Source: Parapedobacter tibetensis (GTDB lineage Bacteria > Bacteroidota > Bacteroidia > Sphingobacteriales > Sphingobacteriaceae). Taken from it: DNA of 64,000 nucleotides. A model generated the notes under the pieces. That model saw only the letters and a list, made by a program, of their open reading frames with translations. It had not been told where the DNA came from and did not search any database. Where the stretch lies: NCBI RefSeq assembly GCF_024704835.1, contig NZ_JAMXBE010000007.1:194465-258464 (forward strand), given 5' to 3'. Position 1 is the stretch's first letter. Each line of letters begins with the position of its first letter. Of the stretch, positions 1-9,538 are shown piece by piece. Both the position numbers and the translations under genes were made by a program.

Positions 1-920
1 CCTATAAAAAAGCCGCTCGGATCATCGAAGAAGCGATCGCTGAAGCTTATGCCGCAGGCTATCTTGGAAAAGATATTTTAGGTAGTGGTTTTAACCTCGA
101 AATGCATCTGCATACAGGTGTTGGCCGATATATATGTGGAGAAGAAACCGCACTGCTCAATGCACTGGAAGGAAAGCGTGCAATTCCTCGGTCCAAACCA
201 CCTTTCCCTCAGGTGAGCGGTTTATTTGGCAAGCCCACTATTGTAAATAATGTAGAAACACTCTGCAATATTCCACATATCGTCAATAATGGAGCAGACT
301 GGTTTAAAGCGCTCAGCATGGGATCGGACGCAGGAACCAAATTATACGGTATCAGCGGGCAAGTCAATAAACCGGGCTTATGGGAACTGCCCATGGGTAC
401 GACAGTGCGTGAGCTCATTGAAGAACATGCCGGCGGGATGAAACCGGGCTTCAAATTCAGGGGAGCCCTTCCGGGAGGTGCTTCAACTGATTTTCTGGTG
501 ACTGAGCATCTTGATGTCAAAATGGATTACCAATCCGTGGCGGCAGCAGGTAGCCGCTTAGGTACAGGCACCATGGTCATTCTGGATGACCATACCTGTC
601 CTGTTGGTTTTGTACATAACCTGGAGCATTTCTTCGCGCAGGAATCTTGTGGCTGGTGCACACCATGCCGAGAGGGCTTACCCTGGACGGAAAAAATTTT
701 ACTTTCCATTGAAAACGGAGAAGGAAGACTTGAAGATTTGGAGCTGCTGGAAATGCATACCAAATACCTAGGGCCGGGCAATACCTTTTGTGCCTTGGCA
801 CCGGGCGCGATGGAGCCCCTACAAAGTGGGCTAAAATATTTCAGAGCGGATTTCGAAAAACATATACACGAAAAAAAATGTCCCTGGGACGAACAACGAA
901 ATGGCAGTCATCTATATTGA
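1..920 (+). CDS. nuoF: NADH-quinone oxidoreductase subunit F, 5' truncated by window edge
   Basis: C-terminal about 305 codons of the NADH-binding flavoprotein of complex I, read from base 3; the start lies before the window. The subunit oxidises NADH via FMN and passes electrons to iron-sulfur clusters in the cytoplasmic arm. The segment EALAEAY-like helix, then [10 protein letters not shown], the IPRSKPPFP stretch and the VNNVETL motif are typical of NuoF. The N3 cluster ligands are the three cysteines of [11 protein letters not shown] and the later cysteine in TFCALAPGA. Its last 20 bases overlap the start of nuoG, as expected for translational coupling inside the nuo operon. Identity is clear; only the N-terminal FMN/NADH-binding part is unseen. 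Confidence 0.95.
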   Translation, partial: YKKAARIIEEAIAEAYAAGYLGKDILGSGFNLEMHLHTGVGRYICGEETALLNALEGKRAIPRSKPPFPQVSGLFGKPTIVNNVETLCNIPHIVNNGADWFKALSMGSDAGTKLYGISGQVNKPGLWELPMGTTVRELIEEHAGGMKPGFKFRGALPGGASTDFLVTEHLDVKMDYQSVAAAGSRLGTGTMVILDDHTCPVGFVHNLEHFFAQESCGWCTPCREGLPWTEKILLSIENGEGRLEDLELLEMHTKYLGPGNTFCALAPGAMEPLQSGLKYFRADFEKHIHEKKCPWDEQRNGSHLY

Positions 921-3609
921 TCACCGGGCTTACGAAGTAAAAGCAGGCAAAAATTTGCTAGAAACCTGCCTGACATTGGGTTTTAACCTACCCTATTTTT
1001 GCTGGCATCCAGCAATGGGCTCCGTAGGCGCCTGTCGCCAATGCGCCATCAAACTTTTTAAGGATAAGGACGACACTCAAGGTCGCCTCATGATGTCCTG
1101 CATGGAATCCGTGAAAGATAATATGTATTTATCCATTAACGACCCTGTGGCCAAATCCTTCCGTTCGCAGGTCATCGAATGGCTCATGACCAATCATCCG
1201 CATGACTGTGCCGTTTGCGATGAAGGAGGTTCCTGTCATTTACAAGATATGACCGTAATGACCGGCCACACCTATCGCCGTTTCCAATACCCCAAGCGCA
1301 CCTATAAAAACCAGTACCTCGGCCCTTTCATCAACCATGAAATGAACCGCTGTATACAGTGTTACCGTTGCGTGCGGTTTTACAAAGATTATGCTGGAGG
1401 AACCGATCTGGATGCTTTTGCTGCCCATGACCATATTTATTTTGGAAGGGCGGCTGATGGCGTACTGGAAAACGAGTTTAGCGGCAACCTTGCGGAGGTC
1501 TGCCCAACGGGCGTATTTACCGATAAAAGTCTAAAAGAACATTATACTCGAAAATGGGACATGACCATGGCTCCCTCGATTTGTCAGCACTGTAGTCTCG
1601 GCTGCAATATTATTGCAGGAGAACGTTACGGCGAGCTCCGGCAAATTACCAACCGCTTTAACGGGGAAGTAAATGGTTATTTTATCTGCGACAAAGGCCG
1701 TTTTGGATATGAATTTGTAAATAGCATCAACCGTATCCAACAGCCTATTATACGCACCAAAATCCCAGAGGCAGTCGATAAAAACAGCTTGTATGACTAC
1801 TTGAAAACAGTATTATCCAACCGTACCGTCATTGGTATTGGTTCTCCACGGGCGTCCTTGGAGTCGAACTTTGCTTTAATGCAACTCGTTGGAAAAGGAA
1901 ACTTTTACCAGGGGGTTTCCGAAACGGATGCGCAGCTCATGCGGACGATACTCCATACCTTAAACGCTGGCCATGTCCATATACCATCCTTAAAAGAAAC
2001 GGAGATCGCCGATGCGATTTTGGTATTAGGAGAGGATCTAACCAATGCTGCTCCCTTGCTGGCACTGACAGTCCGCCAAGCGGTACACCGGAAACCCCTT
2101 GAAAATGCGCAGCAAATCAGTGTCCCCCCTTGGCATGATACTGCTCGGCGCGAATTTGCCCAAGAAGAAAAAGGACCGCTTTTTATAGCCTATCCGACGA
2201 AAACCAAGCTGGAAGCGCTAGCGGCCAATTGCCAGTATCTATCCCCAGATGAGATTGCTCGCTTGGGCTTTGCCATTGCCAATAGGCTGGATAATACGGC
2301 CCCTGCACCGCAGGGTGTGGATGAAGATACCCTACAAATTGCCCAACACATTGCCAACACGTTGAAACAAGCCGAAAGGCCTTTGATCATTTGCGGAACA
2401 AGCCTACGCAATGAAGCGATTCTTAAAGCCGCTGCCAACATCGCTTGCGCGCTTGGTACGGAAGATAAAAAAGCAAGCTTGTTTTACGTTATGGAAGAGT
2501 GCAATTCGATGGGCTTGGCGATGATGGAAGTGCCTTCGTTAAAGCAGGCAACGGAAGCGTTGAAAAAGAAAGAAGCAAACACGGTGATTATTCTGGAAAA
2601 TGATCTATACCGCCGTGATGCTAAATCGGCGATAGACGATTTCCTTGAACAGTGCGAAGAGCTTATTGTGCTCGATCATCTACATCATGAAACCAGCAAC
2701 CGTGCAACGGTATTGATACCTGTTGGCACCTTTGCCGAAGCGGAGGGAACCTTAGTGAATAATGAAGGAAGGGCACAATGTTTCTTTCAGGTGTTTGCAC
2801 CTAAAAATGAAAATTTCAGAGAAAGCTGGAGATGGTTGGATGAGTTCAGGCAATTTAAACAGGGAATCAGTCCAGAAGATTTGCAGGCACCGGGAGATTT
2901 GATGATGGAGATGGCCGCCTCCATGCCTCAATTTAAGGGAGCAGAAGAAGTAGCTCCCTCGGCCGACTTTCGCATTTCCGGGCAAAAAATCCCTCGCGAA
3001 CCGCATCGCTATAGCGGTCGTACAGCCATGTTGGCTAACATTCAGGTCAGTGAACCCAAACCTCCTGAAGACCATGATTCGGCCCTATCGTATACCATGG
3101 AGGGATATCGAGGAATACCTCCCGCTCCCCTCATTCCATTTTTCTGGGCGCCCGGCTGGAACTCGGCGCAGTCTGTCAATAAATACCAAGAAGAGGTTGG
3201 CGGCCCCATACGGGGAGGTGATACCGGTAAAAGGTTGTTTCCGGAAACTCCGGCAATCGAAAATGCCTTTCTAAACACCATCCCTCCTGCTTATAAAGCG
3301 TCGCCCGGTGAATGGCTAGTGGTGCCCTTGCAGCATATTTTTGGTTCTGAAGAGCTCAGTATTTATACCCATGGTGTTGCGGAACGTGCTCCTCATCCTT
3401 ACATCGCTATCAGTCAGCAAGACGCGAACGACTTAAACACCCGTGAATATCAACTGATGCAAGTGACGATCGGAACGCTGAACTATGAATTGCCCGTTAT
3501 GATAAAAAAAGAACTACCCCATGGTGTGGTAGGTATCCCCTATCATGTTTCGGGACTGATCGGTATTGCCTGGCCGGCCAAAGGGATTTTAAAACCAGTA
3601 ATGACATGA
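901..3609 (+). CDS. nuoG: NADH-quinone oxidoreductase subunit G
   Basis: 902 residues, close to the 910 of the E. coli protein. Large iron-sulfur subunit of the complex I peripheral arm. The N-terminal ferredoxin-like [2Fe-2S] domain shows C34, C45, C48 and C67. It is followed by the His/Cys motif [16 protein letters not shown], a two-cluster region with [12 protein letters not shown] and EVCPTGVF, then a molybdopterin-oxidoreductase-type [4Fe-4S] entry ([11 protein letters not shown] with a later CDKGRFGY), which carries the extra N7 cluster in the E. coli group. The rest is the catalytically inactive molybdopterin-oxidoreductase fold. Start at 901 overlaps nuoF by 20 bases; the stop overlaps nuoH by 4 bases. 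Confidence 0.95.
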   Translation: MAVIYIDHRAYEVKAGKNLLETCLTLGFNLPYFCWHPAMGSVGACRQCAIKLFKDKDDTQGRLMMSCMESVKDNMYLSINDPVAKSFRSQVIEWLMTNHPHDCAVCDEGGSCHLQDMTVMTGHTYRRFQYPKRTYKNQYLGPFINHEMNRCIQCYRCVRFYKDYAGGTDLDAFAAHDHIYFGRAADGVLENEFSGNLAEVCPTGVFTDKSLKEHYTRKWDMTMAPSICQHCSLGCNIIAGERYGELRQITNRFNGEVNGYFICDKGRFGYEFVNSINRIQQPIIRTKIPEAVDKNSLYDYLKTVLSNRTVIGIGSPRASLESNFALMQLVGKGNFYQGVSETDAQLMRTILHTLNAGHVHIPSLKETEIADAILVLGEDLTNAAPLLALTVRQAVHRKPLENAQQISVPPWHDTARREFAQEEKGPLFIAYPTKTKLEALAANCQYLSPDEIARLGFAIANRLDNTAPAPQGVDEDTLQIAQHIANTLKQAERPLIICGTSLRNEAILKAAANIACALGTEDKKASLFYVMEECNSMGLAMMEVPSLKQATEALKKKEANTVIILENDLYRRDAKSAIDDFLEQCEELIVLDHLHHETSNRATVLIPVGTFAEAEGTLVNNEGRAQCFFQVFAPKNENFRESWRWLDEFRQFKQGISPEDLQAPGDLMMEMAASMPQFKGAEEVAPSADFRISGQKIPREPHRYSGRTAMLANIQVSEPKPPEDHDSALSYTMEGYRGIPPAPLIPFFWAPGWNSAQSVNKYQEEVGGPIRGGDTGKRLFPETPAIENAFLNTIPPAYKASPGEWLVVPLQHIFGSEELSIYTHGVAERAPHPYIAISQQDANDLNTREYQLMQVTIGTLNYELPVMIKKELPHGVVGIPYHVSGLIGIAWPAKGILKPVMT

Positions 3610-4565
3610 ATGAGGTACTTCGATATATCCTGATGGTAGTAATTGCGCTATTTGCGCTTACTACCGTTGCAGCTTGGCTAATCTGGTTGGAACGGCGGAT
3701 GCTGGCCCTTTGGCAGGACAGGTACGGCCCGAATCGGGCGGGGCCTTTTGGTTTGTTCATTGTGGCGGCCGATACGATTAAGCTCTTTTTTAAGGAAGAT
3801 TGGATTCCTCCCTTTGCGGATAAAAAGATCTTTGTAGTTGCGCCGGCCATTGTTGCTGCAACCGTACTCATGAGCTTTGTGATCATTCCTTTTGCACCGG
3901 GCATACTTATCGCCGACCTTAATGTAGGCCTGCTATTCTTTCTAGCCATGTCTTCGCTGGGCGTTTACAGCATTGTGCTTGGAGGCTGGGCCTCAAACAA
4001 CAAATACTCCCTGCTAGGCGCATTACGCGGAGCTTCACAGATGATCAGTTATGAGGTATTTATGGGGCTTTCATTGATGGGTGTGGTGATGCTCTCCGGC
4101 TCATTTAGGTTGACGGATATTGTGCTTGCCCAAGAAAAATACTGGTTTATCGTTACGCAGCCCGTGGCTTTTGTTGTTTTTATGATTGCAGGCATTGCCG
4201 AAACACATCGGCTACCTTTTGATATTCCAGAGGCGGAGAGTGAGCTGGTGGCGGGATTCCATTCCGAATATTCGGGCATGAAATTCGGAATGTTTTTTAT
4301 TGGTGAATATTTAGGGATTACCCTCATTTCTGCCATGATAGCCACACTATTCTTAGGTGGATGGCTAGGACCGGCATTCCTCCCTCCCCTTGTTTGGTTT
4401 ATACTGAAAACTTTTGTCTTCATTCTGCTTTTCATCTTATTACGGGCCTCACTTCCGAGACCCCGCTATGATCAGTTGATGGAATACGGGTGGAAAATAT
4501 TGTTGCCGGTGGCTTTGTTAAATTTATTAGTGACTGGTGGGATTGTATTAATGATGGATAAGTAA
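3606..4565 (+). CDS. nuoH: NADH-quinone oxidoreductase subunit H
   Basis: 319-residue membrane subunit that links the peripheral and membrane arms of complex I and forms part of the quinone pocket. About eight hydrophobic segments are visible. The conserved motifs LERRMLALWQDRYGPNR near the N-terminus and PFDIPEAESELVAGFHSEYSG in the middle, with acidic residues at the quinone site, are diagnostic. The ATG lies inside an ATGA overlap with the nuoG stop, so the two are probably coupled. After this gene the dense packing breaks: 145 bases separate it from the likely start of nuoI. Confidence 0.95.
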   Translation: MNEVLRYILMVVIALFALTTVAAWLIWLERRMLALWQDRYGPNRAGPFGLFIVAADTIKLFFKEDWIPPFADKKIFVVAPAIVAATVLMSFVIIPFAPGILIADLNVGLLFFLAMSSLGVYSIVLGGWASNNKYSLLGALRGASQMISYEVFMGLSLMGVVMLSGSFRLTDIVLAQEKYWFIVTQPVAFVVFMIAGIAETHRLPFDIPEAESELVAGFHSEYSGMKFGMFFIGEYLGITLISAMIATLFLGGWLGPAFLPPLVWFILKTFVFILLFILLRASLPRPRYDQLMEYGWKILLPVALLNLLVTGGIVLMMDK

Positions 4566-4577
4566 AAATGGAACTTG

Positions 4578-4626
4578 GATGACGGACGGATAGAACACGG
4601 ATTTTGCGGATATACGCTGATTTCAA
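4578..4626. repeat. Possible dispersed repeat in the nuoH-nuoI gap
   Basis: The gap holds two near-parallel short phrases, one around ACACGGATTTTGCGG and one around ATACGCTGATTT, giving a weak internal repetition. Similar CGGATTT-rich short sequences recur as dispersed intergenic repeats in many bacterial genomes, but that is recollection and I cannot count copies here. No hairpin strong enough to be a terminator is seen, so the operon probably reads through. Confidence 0.3.
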
Positions 4627-4710
4627 TTGTCCCTATATCCCGTAAAAACTATCTCAACGCAGCTATGAATGCTGAGCAGCGGGATGGGACACCAAATAAA
4701 TAACAAAACG

Positions 4711-5226
4711 ATGATTAGTTTACTAAGAACAATGGCCCTCACCTTTCTGCATATGTTCAGAAAAAGAGAAACAATACAATACCCAGAGGAAAAGGTAGTA
4801 CTCCATCCACGTTGGCGTGGACGTATTGTCTTGACCCGCGATCCAGATATGGGCGAGCGTTGTGTTGGATGTTACTTATGTGCCGCAGCATGCCCTGTCG
4901 ATTGTATCTCTTTGCAAGCAACCGAAGATGAGCATGGCCGAAGATATCCGGAGTTTTTCCGCATTAATTTCTCACGCTGTATTTTTTGTGGCTATTGCGA
5001 GGAAGCCTGCCCCACCTATGCTATACAGTTAATTCCCGATTTTGAAATGGCTGAATATAACCGACAGAACCTTGTTTATGAGAAAGAAGATTTGCTGATA
5101 GATGGGCAAGGAAAATACCCAGGTTATAATTATTATAAAGTAGCTGGGCTAGCAATAGGTGTAAAAGGAAAGGGCGAAGGCGACAATGAAGATCCACCAA
5201 TTGACATACATAGCTTATTGCCTTAA
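4711..5226 (+). CDS. nuoI: NADH-quinone oxidoreductase subunit I
   Basis: 171-residue ferredoxin-type subunit that carries electrons to the last cluster before quinone. Two [4Fe-4S] motifs are complete: [15 protein letters not shown] and [13 protein letters not shown]. The family end LVYEKEDLL and a C-terminal IDIHSLLP match the E. coli type closely. I chose the ATG at 4711 ([10 protein letters not shown]) because it gives the usual short lead before the [10 protein letters not shown] stretch; an in-frame ATG at 4669 would add 14 residues with no family resemblance. Neither start has a strong ribosome binding site. nuoJ starts two bases after its stop codon. Confidence 0.93.
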   Translation: MISLLRTMALTFLHMFRKRETIQYPEEKVVLHPRWRGRIVLTRDPDMGERCVGCYLCAAACPVDCISLQATEDEHGRRYPEFFRINFSRCIFCGYCEEACPTYAIQLIPDFEMAEYNRQNLVYEKEDLLIDGQGKYPGYNYYKVAGLAIGVKGKGEGDNEDPPIDIHSLLP

Positions 5227-5227
5227 G

Positions 5228-5758
5228 ATGGATATTTTCTTCTACATAACCGCTTTTGTGACTCTGTTTTCCACGATCATGGTCATCACCCGGCATAATC
5301 CGGTACATGCCCTGCTATACCTCGTTATTTCGTTGTTGTCTTTATCGGTGATCTTTTTCTTACTCGGTGCCCCCTTTGTGGCATTACTGGAAATCATCAT
5401 CTATGCCGGAGCCATTATGGTGCTCTTCATTTTTGTGATTATGCTGTTAAACCTAGGCAAGGAAACCGCCGCACAGGAGAAAGCATGGCTTAAACCAAAG
5501 ATTTGGATTGGCCCAGTGATTTTGTCGACCATTCTTTTGGCCGAATTGGTTTACCTAATCACGATGGCCCAGCCACCTTCATATACCCTGCAAACGGTGG
5601 ATTCCAAAGCCGTTGCCATCTCCTTATTCGGACCGTACCTAATTGGTGTGGAACTGGCGGCGATGTTATTAATGGCAGGTGTGGTGGGTACAGCGCATAT
5701 CGGGCAACAGAAAAAAACCGTGTTACATCGTTTTCTAAAAGAGGAGGAACCATCATGA
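5228..5758 (+). CDS. nuoJ: NADH-quinone oxidoreductase subunit J
   Basis: 176-residue, five-helix membrane subunit of complex I. The conserved third helix with EIIIYAGAIMVLFIFVIMLL, whose pi-bulge is thought to relay conformational change, is present, as is the N-terminal HNPVHALLYLV stretch. The start at 5228 (MDIFF) is preferred to an in-frame ATG at 5186 that would overlap nuoI and add 14 polar residues. The stop TGA overlaps the nuoK ATG in an ATGA, and a strong GAGGAGG ribosome site for nuoK sits in its last codons. Confidence 0.93.
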   Translation: MDIFFYITAFVTLFSTIMVITRHNPVHALLYLVISLLSLSVIFFLLGAPFVALLEIIIYAGAIMVLFIFVIMLLNLGKETAAQEKAWLKPKIWIGPVILSTILLAELVYLITMAQPPSYTLQTVDSKAVAISLFGPYLIGVELAAMLLMAGVVGTAHIGQQKKTVLHRFLKEEEPS

Positions 5759-6066
5759 ACGCACCGATATCCATAGAAATGGTGATGCTACTGGCTGGAA
5801 TCCTTTTCATACTGGGCATTGCCGGGGTCATCATCAGAAAGAATATCATTTTCATGCTGCTCTCCGTTGAAATTATGCTCAATGCCGCAGGCTTAGCTTT
5901 CGTTGCCGCAGGCTCGCGTTGGGCACAGCCAGATGGACAGGTCATGTTCATCTTTATCCTGACAATGGCCGCTGCAGAAGTTTCCGTTGGATTAGCACTC
6001 ATCCTGCGGATTTATCATCAGCATAAATCGCTAGATATTGATAAGTTAAAAGAAATGAAAGGATAA
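5755..6066 (+). CDS. nuoK: NADH-quinone oxidoreductase subunit K
   Basis: 103 residues, three transmembrane helices, the usual length for this small proton-channel subunit. The two membrane glutamates required in the family are visible in SVEIMLNAAG and AAAEVSVGLAL. The ATG at 5755 follows a GAGGAGGAAC ribosome binding site, unusually strong for this window, and decides the start against a longer open frame reaching upstream into nuoJ. Confidence 0.95.
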   Translation: MNAPISIEMVMLLAGILFILGIAGVIIRKNIIFMLLSVEIMLNAAGLAFVAAGSRWAQPDGQVMFIFILTMAAAEVSVGLALILRIYHQHKSLDIDKLKEMKG

Positions 6067-6069
6067 TAT

Positions 6070-7959
6070 ATGGATTATCTATTGTGGCTCATACCTGCTT
6101 TTCCCCTTGTCGGTTTTATCGTGCTGGCATTGCTAGGCAAACATTTGTCGCGCTTTTGGATAGCCATAATTGGTGCAGGAAGCGTTAGTCTTTCGGCTAT
6201 CCTGACGTTTGTCATCGGGTTTAGCTTTCTTAGCTCAACTCCAACTGGCGGACACTATTCCCAAACGTTATGGACCTGGCTGGAGGTGGCTGCTTTTAAT
6301 CCTAAGATAACGCTTTATTTGGATGCGCTATCGCTCGTTTTTGTTTTTGTCATCACCTTCATTGGGGCTCTCATTCATATTTATTCGGTAGCATTCATGG
6401 CTGCCGACAAAGATTACGCTCGTTTCTTTGCTTGTATGAATTTGTTTGTGTTCTCCATGCTCCTACTGGTTTTAGCGGATAATTTATTGTTATTGTATTT
6501 GGGCTGGGAAGGTGTGGGACTCTGCAGTTACCTACTTATTGGCTTTTGGTATGAAAATCCAACTAATGGCTACGCCGCCCGCAAAGCGTTTATCATTACC
6601 CGCCTTGGGGATACAGCCATGGCTATTGGGCTCTTTGTGATCTTTTATCAGTTTGGCACCTTGGTGATTCCAGATATTTTGGCGTTAGCGCCAAGTACTT
6701 GGCATGAGGGCGCCACGATCGCTACAGTTGCCGCCCTCCTACTGCTTGCTGGAGGTATCGGAAAGTCAGCACAATTGCCGCTACAAACTTGGCTGCCGGA
6801 TGCCATGGCCGGGCCATCACCCGTAAGTGCCCTTATCCATGCCGCGACCATGGTAACAGCAGGTGTATACCTCATTGCCCGGATGCATGTTATTTTTCAG
6901 CTTTCACCAATAGTGCAGATGATCGTTGCTGGCATTGGCGCAGCAACCCTACTTATCGCCGGTTTCAGCGCGCTCACGCAATATGATATCAAACGGGTAC
7001 TAGCCTATTCTACCATCAGTCAGATCGGGTATATGTTCTTGGCCTTAGGTTTAGGTGCTTGGACAGCCGCTATCTTTCATTTTATGATCCATGCGTTCTT
7101 TAAAGCACTTTTATTTTTGGCAGCAGGCGCAGTGATCGAAGCATTAAACCATGAGCACAATATGTTCAAAATGGGTGGGCTCAAAAATAAATTGCCTGTA
7201 ATCTTCTGGACTTTCCTGATCGGATCGGCCTCCTTGGCAGCACTGCCTATCATTAGCGCCGGATTTTATAGTAAAGATCAGATTCTATGGTATGCTTGGG
7301 CCAGTGAGCACGGAAGCCCCATCCTATGGCTCATCGCCTTATTGGGTGCATTCATTACCGCTGCCTATACCACCAGGATGATGGTTCTTACATTCTGGGG
7401 AGATGCAAAAACATCCGTCGGCCATTATCCGGGCAAGCTCATGACGATCCCTCTGATAGTTTTGGCTTTCTTTTCTCTTTTCGCGGGTTTTATTGAACTA
7501 CCCCATAATTTTGGGCAGTTCACGCTTTTTTCAAACCTGCTCCATCAGGTATTACCCGAAACGGTTTTAAAGGCAGGCATCCATGGCGAATTGCTTTTTC
7601 AGCTGCTGGCCTTGCTTGTCACTTTTGGTGGAATCTACCTGGCTTATATTTTCTGGTATAAACAACCGCAGCGTATTGAAAAGTTAAAGCGGTCCGCACC
7701 CCTTATGAGCCTTTACCGATTTTGGTTTTCGGGCTGGGGTTTCGACCAAGTCTATCAAGTGTTGTTCGTGAAACCGATCGTTTTCATTGCCAATATCAAT
7801 AAAAACGATGTGGTCGATAAACTCTACCAAGGGATTACAACGGCCACCGTTCACTTGTATCGGTTGCTGTCATTTACACAATCCGGGTCGCTTAGGTGGT
7901 ATATTATCGGCTTGGTCATAGGAGCAATTCTCATATTAAGCATACAACTTATGTTATGA
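6070..7959 (+). CDS. nuoL: NADH-quinone oxidoreductase subunit L
   Basis: 629 residues with many transmembrane helices; the distal antiporter-like proton-pumping subunit. The conserved glutamate lies in LGWEGVGLCSYLLIGFW and the lysine/histidine region in GIGKSAQLPLQTWLPDAMAGPSPVSALIHAATMV. The long C-terminal region with a further helix after a polar stretch (FDQVYQ...) matches the lateral helix extension that distinguishes NuoL from M and N. It lies three bases after nuoK, and its stop overlaps the nuoM start (ATGA). Confidence 0.95.
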   Translation: MDYLLWLIPAFPLVGFIVLALLGKHLSRFWIAIIGAGSVSLSAILTFVIGFSFLSSTPTGGHYSQTLWTWLEVAAFNPKITLYLDALSLVFVFVITFIGALIHIYSVAFMAADKDYARFFACMNLFVFSMLLLVLADNLLLLYLGWEGVGLCSYLLIGFWYENPTNGYAARKAFIITRLGDTAMAIGLFVIFYQFGTLVIPDILALAPSTWHEGATIATVAALLLLAGGIGKSAQLPLQTWLPDAMAGPSPVSALIHAATMVTAGVYLIARMHVIFQLSPIVQMIVAGIGAATLLIAGFSALTQYDIKRVLAYSTISQIGYMFLALGLGAWTAAIFHFMIHAFFKALLFLAAGAVIEALNHEHNMFKMGGLKNKLPVIFWTFLIGSASLAALPIISAGFYSKDQILWYAWASEHGSPILWLIALLGAFITAAYTTRMMVLTFWGDAKTSVGHYPGKLMTIPLIVLAFFSLFAGFIELPHNFGQFTLFSNLLHQVLPETVLKAGIHGELLFQLLALLVTFGGIYLAYIFWYKQPQRIEKLKRSAPLMSLYRFWFSGWGFDQVYQVLFVKPIVFIANINKNDVVDKLYQGITTATVHLYRLLSFTQSGSLRWYIIGLVIGAILILSIQLML

Positions 7960-9536
7960 TACTCACTTACCTCATCGGCATATTAATGGGAGGAGGCTTA
8001 CTCGCCCTCCTGTTGGGACAATGGAATAAAAGCCTACCCAAATGGATTGCGCTTGGTACCGTGTCCATAGGCTTTATGTTGTTAGTCTCTTTCTGGATTG
8101 ACCAATCCCACGGTGTAAATATCTTCCTTTCCGAAACCTGGATGGCGGAATATCGGCATGACTGGATTCCCGCCTTTGGGATCAGTTTTCATTTGGCCCT
8201 GGACGGCTTAAGCCTCTTGCTCTTAGTCCTGACCTTTTTCCTTGGAATTTTAGCGGTACTCTGTTCATGGAACGAGGTGAAGGAACGTGTGGGCTTTTAT
8301 CATTTCAATTTATTATGGATACTGGCCGGTATTTCGGGAGTATTCATCGCGATGGACCTGTTCTTATTTTATTTTTTCTGGGAGGTTATGCTAATCCCAA
8401 TGTATTTCTTAATTGGTATATGGGGAAGCGAAAAGCGGGAATATGCGGCTTATAAATTTTTCATCTTCACACAAGCCAGCGGCTTGCTGATGCTACTCGC
8501 CATACTGGGCATCTATTTTATCCATGGCAGCAATACCGGCAATTACACATTCAATTACTTTGAATTACTGGGGACAACCATCTCCCCAGATACAGCTTTC
8601 TGGCTGATGCTTGGCTTCATGATTGCCTTTGTGGTAAAATTACCCCTCGTGCCTTTCCATTCTTGGCTGCCGGACGCACATAGCGAAGCCCCCACGGCCG
8701 GCAGTTTAATCCTAGCTGGATTACTCTTGAAAACCGGGGCTTACGGCATATTAAGGTTTGTGCTACCCTTGTTTCCTGAGGCTGCCCAATCAGTAGCATC
8801 GTGGGCCATGCTTTTGGGAGTGATCGGCATCATTTATGGAGCTATCTTAGCCTATTCACAAACCGATCTTAAGCGCCTGATCGCGTATACCAGCGTGAGC
8901 CATATGGGTTTTGTAATACTGGGTATTTTTGCGTTTAATGAACTGGCCTTGCAGGGCGTGATCATGCAACTGGTTACCCATGCAATCAGTACCGGCGCAC
9001 TGTTCATAATGGCGGGCATGCTGAAAGAGCGTTTGCATACACGAGACGTGAGGCTAATGGGGGGATTGTGGACCCAAATGCCACAAATGGGAGGCACTGC
9101 GATGTTACTAGCTATGGCATCCCTTGGCTTACCTGGATTGGGAAATTTCATTGCCGAATTCCTAATCTTACTGGGTGCATTCAAAGCCAATGTATGGCTT
9201 ACCGTTCTGGCGACCTGTGGCCTTATTTTTTCTGCCATTTATTCCTTATGGTTAATCCAGCAAGTGTTTTTGGGGCCCAAAAAAACCCCAGATTCAGTTC
9301 AGGATTTCTCGTGGAGAGAAATAATCCTTATGGCCTCTCTCATATTGTCCATCATATGGTTGGGTTTATATCCTCAGCCTGTGATCAATACGGCAAGGCC
9401 CATGATTAACAAATTGGAGAAATTATTTGTTAATCAATCGACAAATAATAAACACGTAAATAACTTACATTCAACTATTTGCATTGAACATGCATCATCA
9501 ACGGCGTCATTCAGCAATACCATCAAACTCGTATAG
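7956..9536 (+). CDS. nuoM: NADH-quinone oxidoreductase subunit M
   Basis: 526-residue antiporter-like membrane subunit. The key glutamate is in FFWEVMLIPMYFLIG and the key lysine in VVKLPLVPFHSWLPDAHSEAPT, followed by GLLLKTGAYGI. I take the ATG at 7956, which overlaps the nuoL stop; an in-frame ATG at 7896 lies inside nuoL and would add polar residues before the first helix. The last 30 or so residues after KLEKLFVNQS are polar, Asn/Ser-rich and not part of the usual family end, so the C-terminus has a short lineage-specific tail. Confidence 0.94.
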   Translation: MILTYLIGILMGGGLLALLLGQWNKSLPKWIALGTVSIGFMLLVSFWIDQSHGVNIFLSETWMAEYRHDWIPAFGISFHLALDGLSLLLLVLTFFLGILAVLCSWNEVKERVGFYHFNLLWILAGISGVFIAMDLFLFYFFWEVMLIPMYFLIGIWGSEKREYAAYKFFIFTQASGLLMLLAILGIYFIHGSNTGNYTFNYFELLGTTISPDTAFWLMLGFMIAFVVKLPLVPFHSWLPDAHSEAPTAGSLILAGLLLKTGAYGILRFVLPLFPEAAQSVASWAMLLGVIGIIYGAILAYSQTDLKRLIAYTSVSHMGFVILGIFAFNELALQGVIMQLVTHAISTGALFIMAGMLKERLHTRDVRLMGGLWTQMPQMGGTAMLLAMASLGLPGLGNFIAEFLILLGAFKANVWLTVLATCGLIFSAIYSLWLIQQVFLGPKKTPDSVQDFSWREIILMASLILSIIWLGLYPQPVINTARPMINKLEKLFVNQSTNNKHVNNLHSTICIEHASSTASFSNTIKLV

Positions 9537-9538
9537 CT

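Noticed and set aside
3497..3949. Minus-strand frame of 150 codons across the nuoG-nuoH junction
   Set aside because: Both genes on the plus strand are beyond doubt; this is a shadow.
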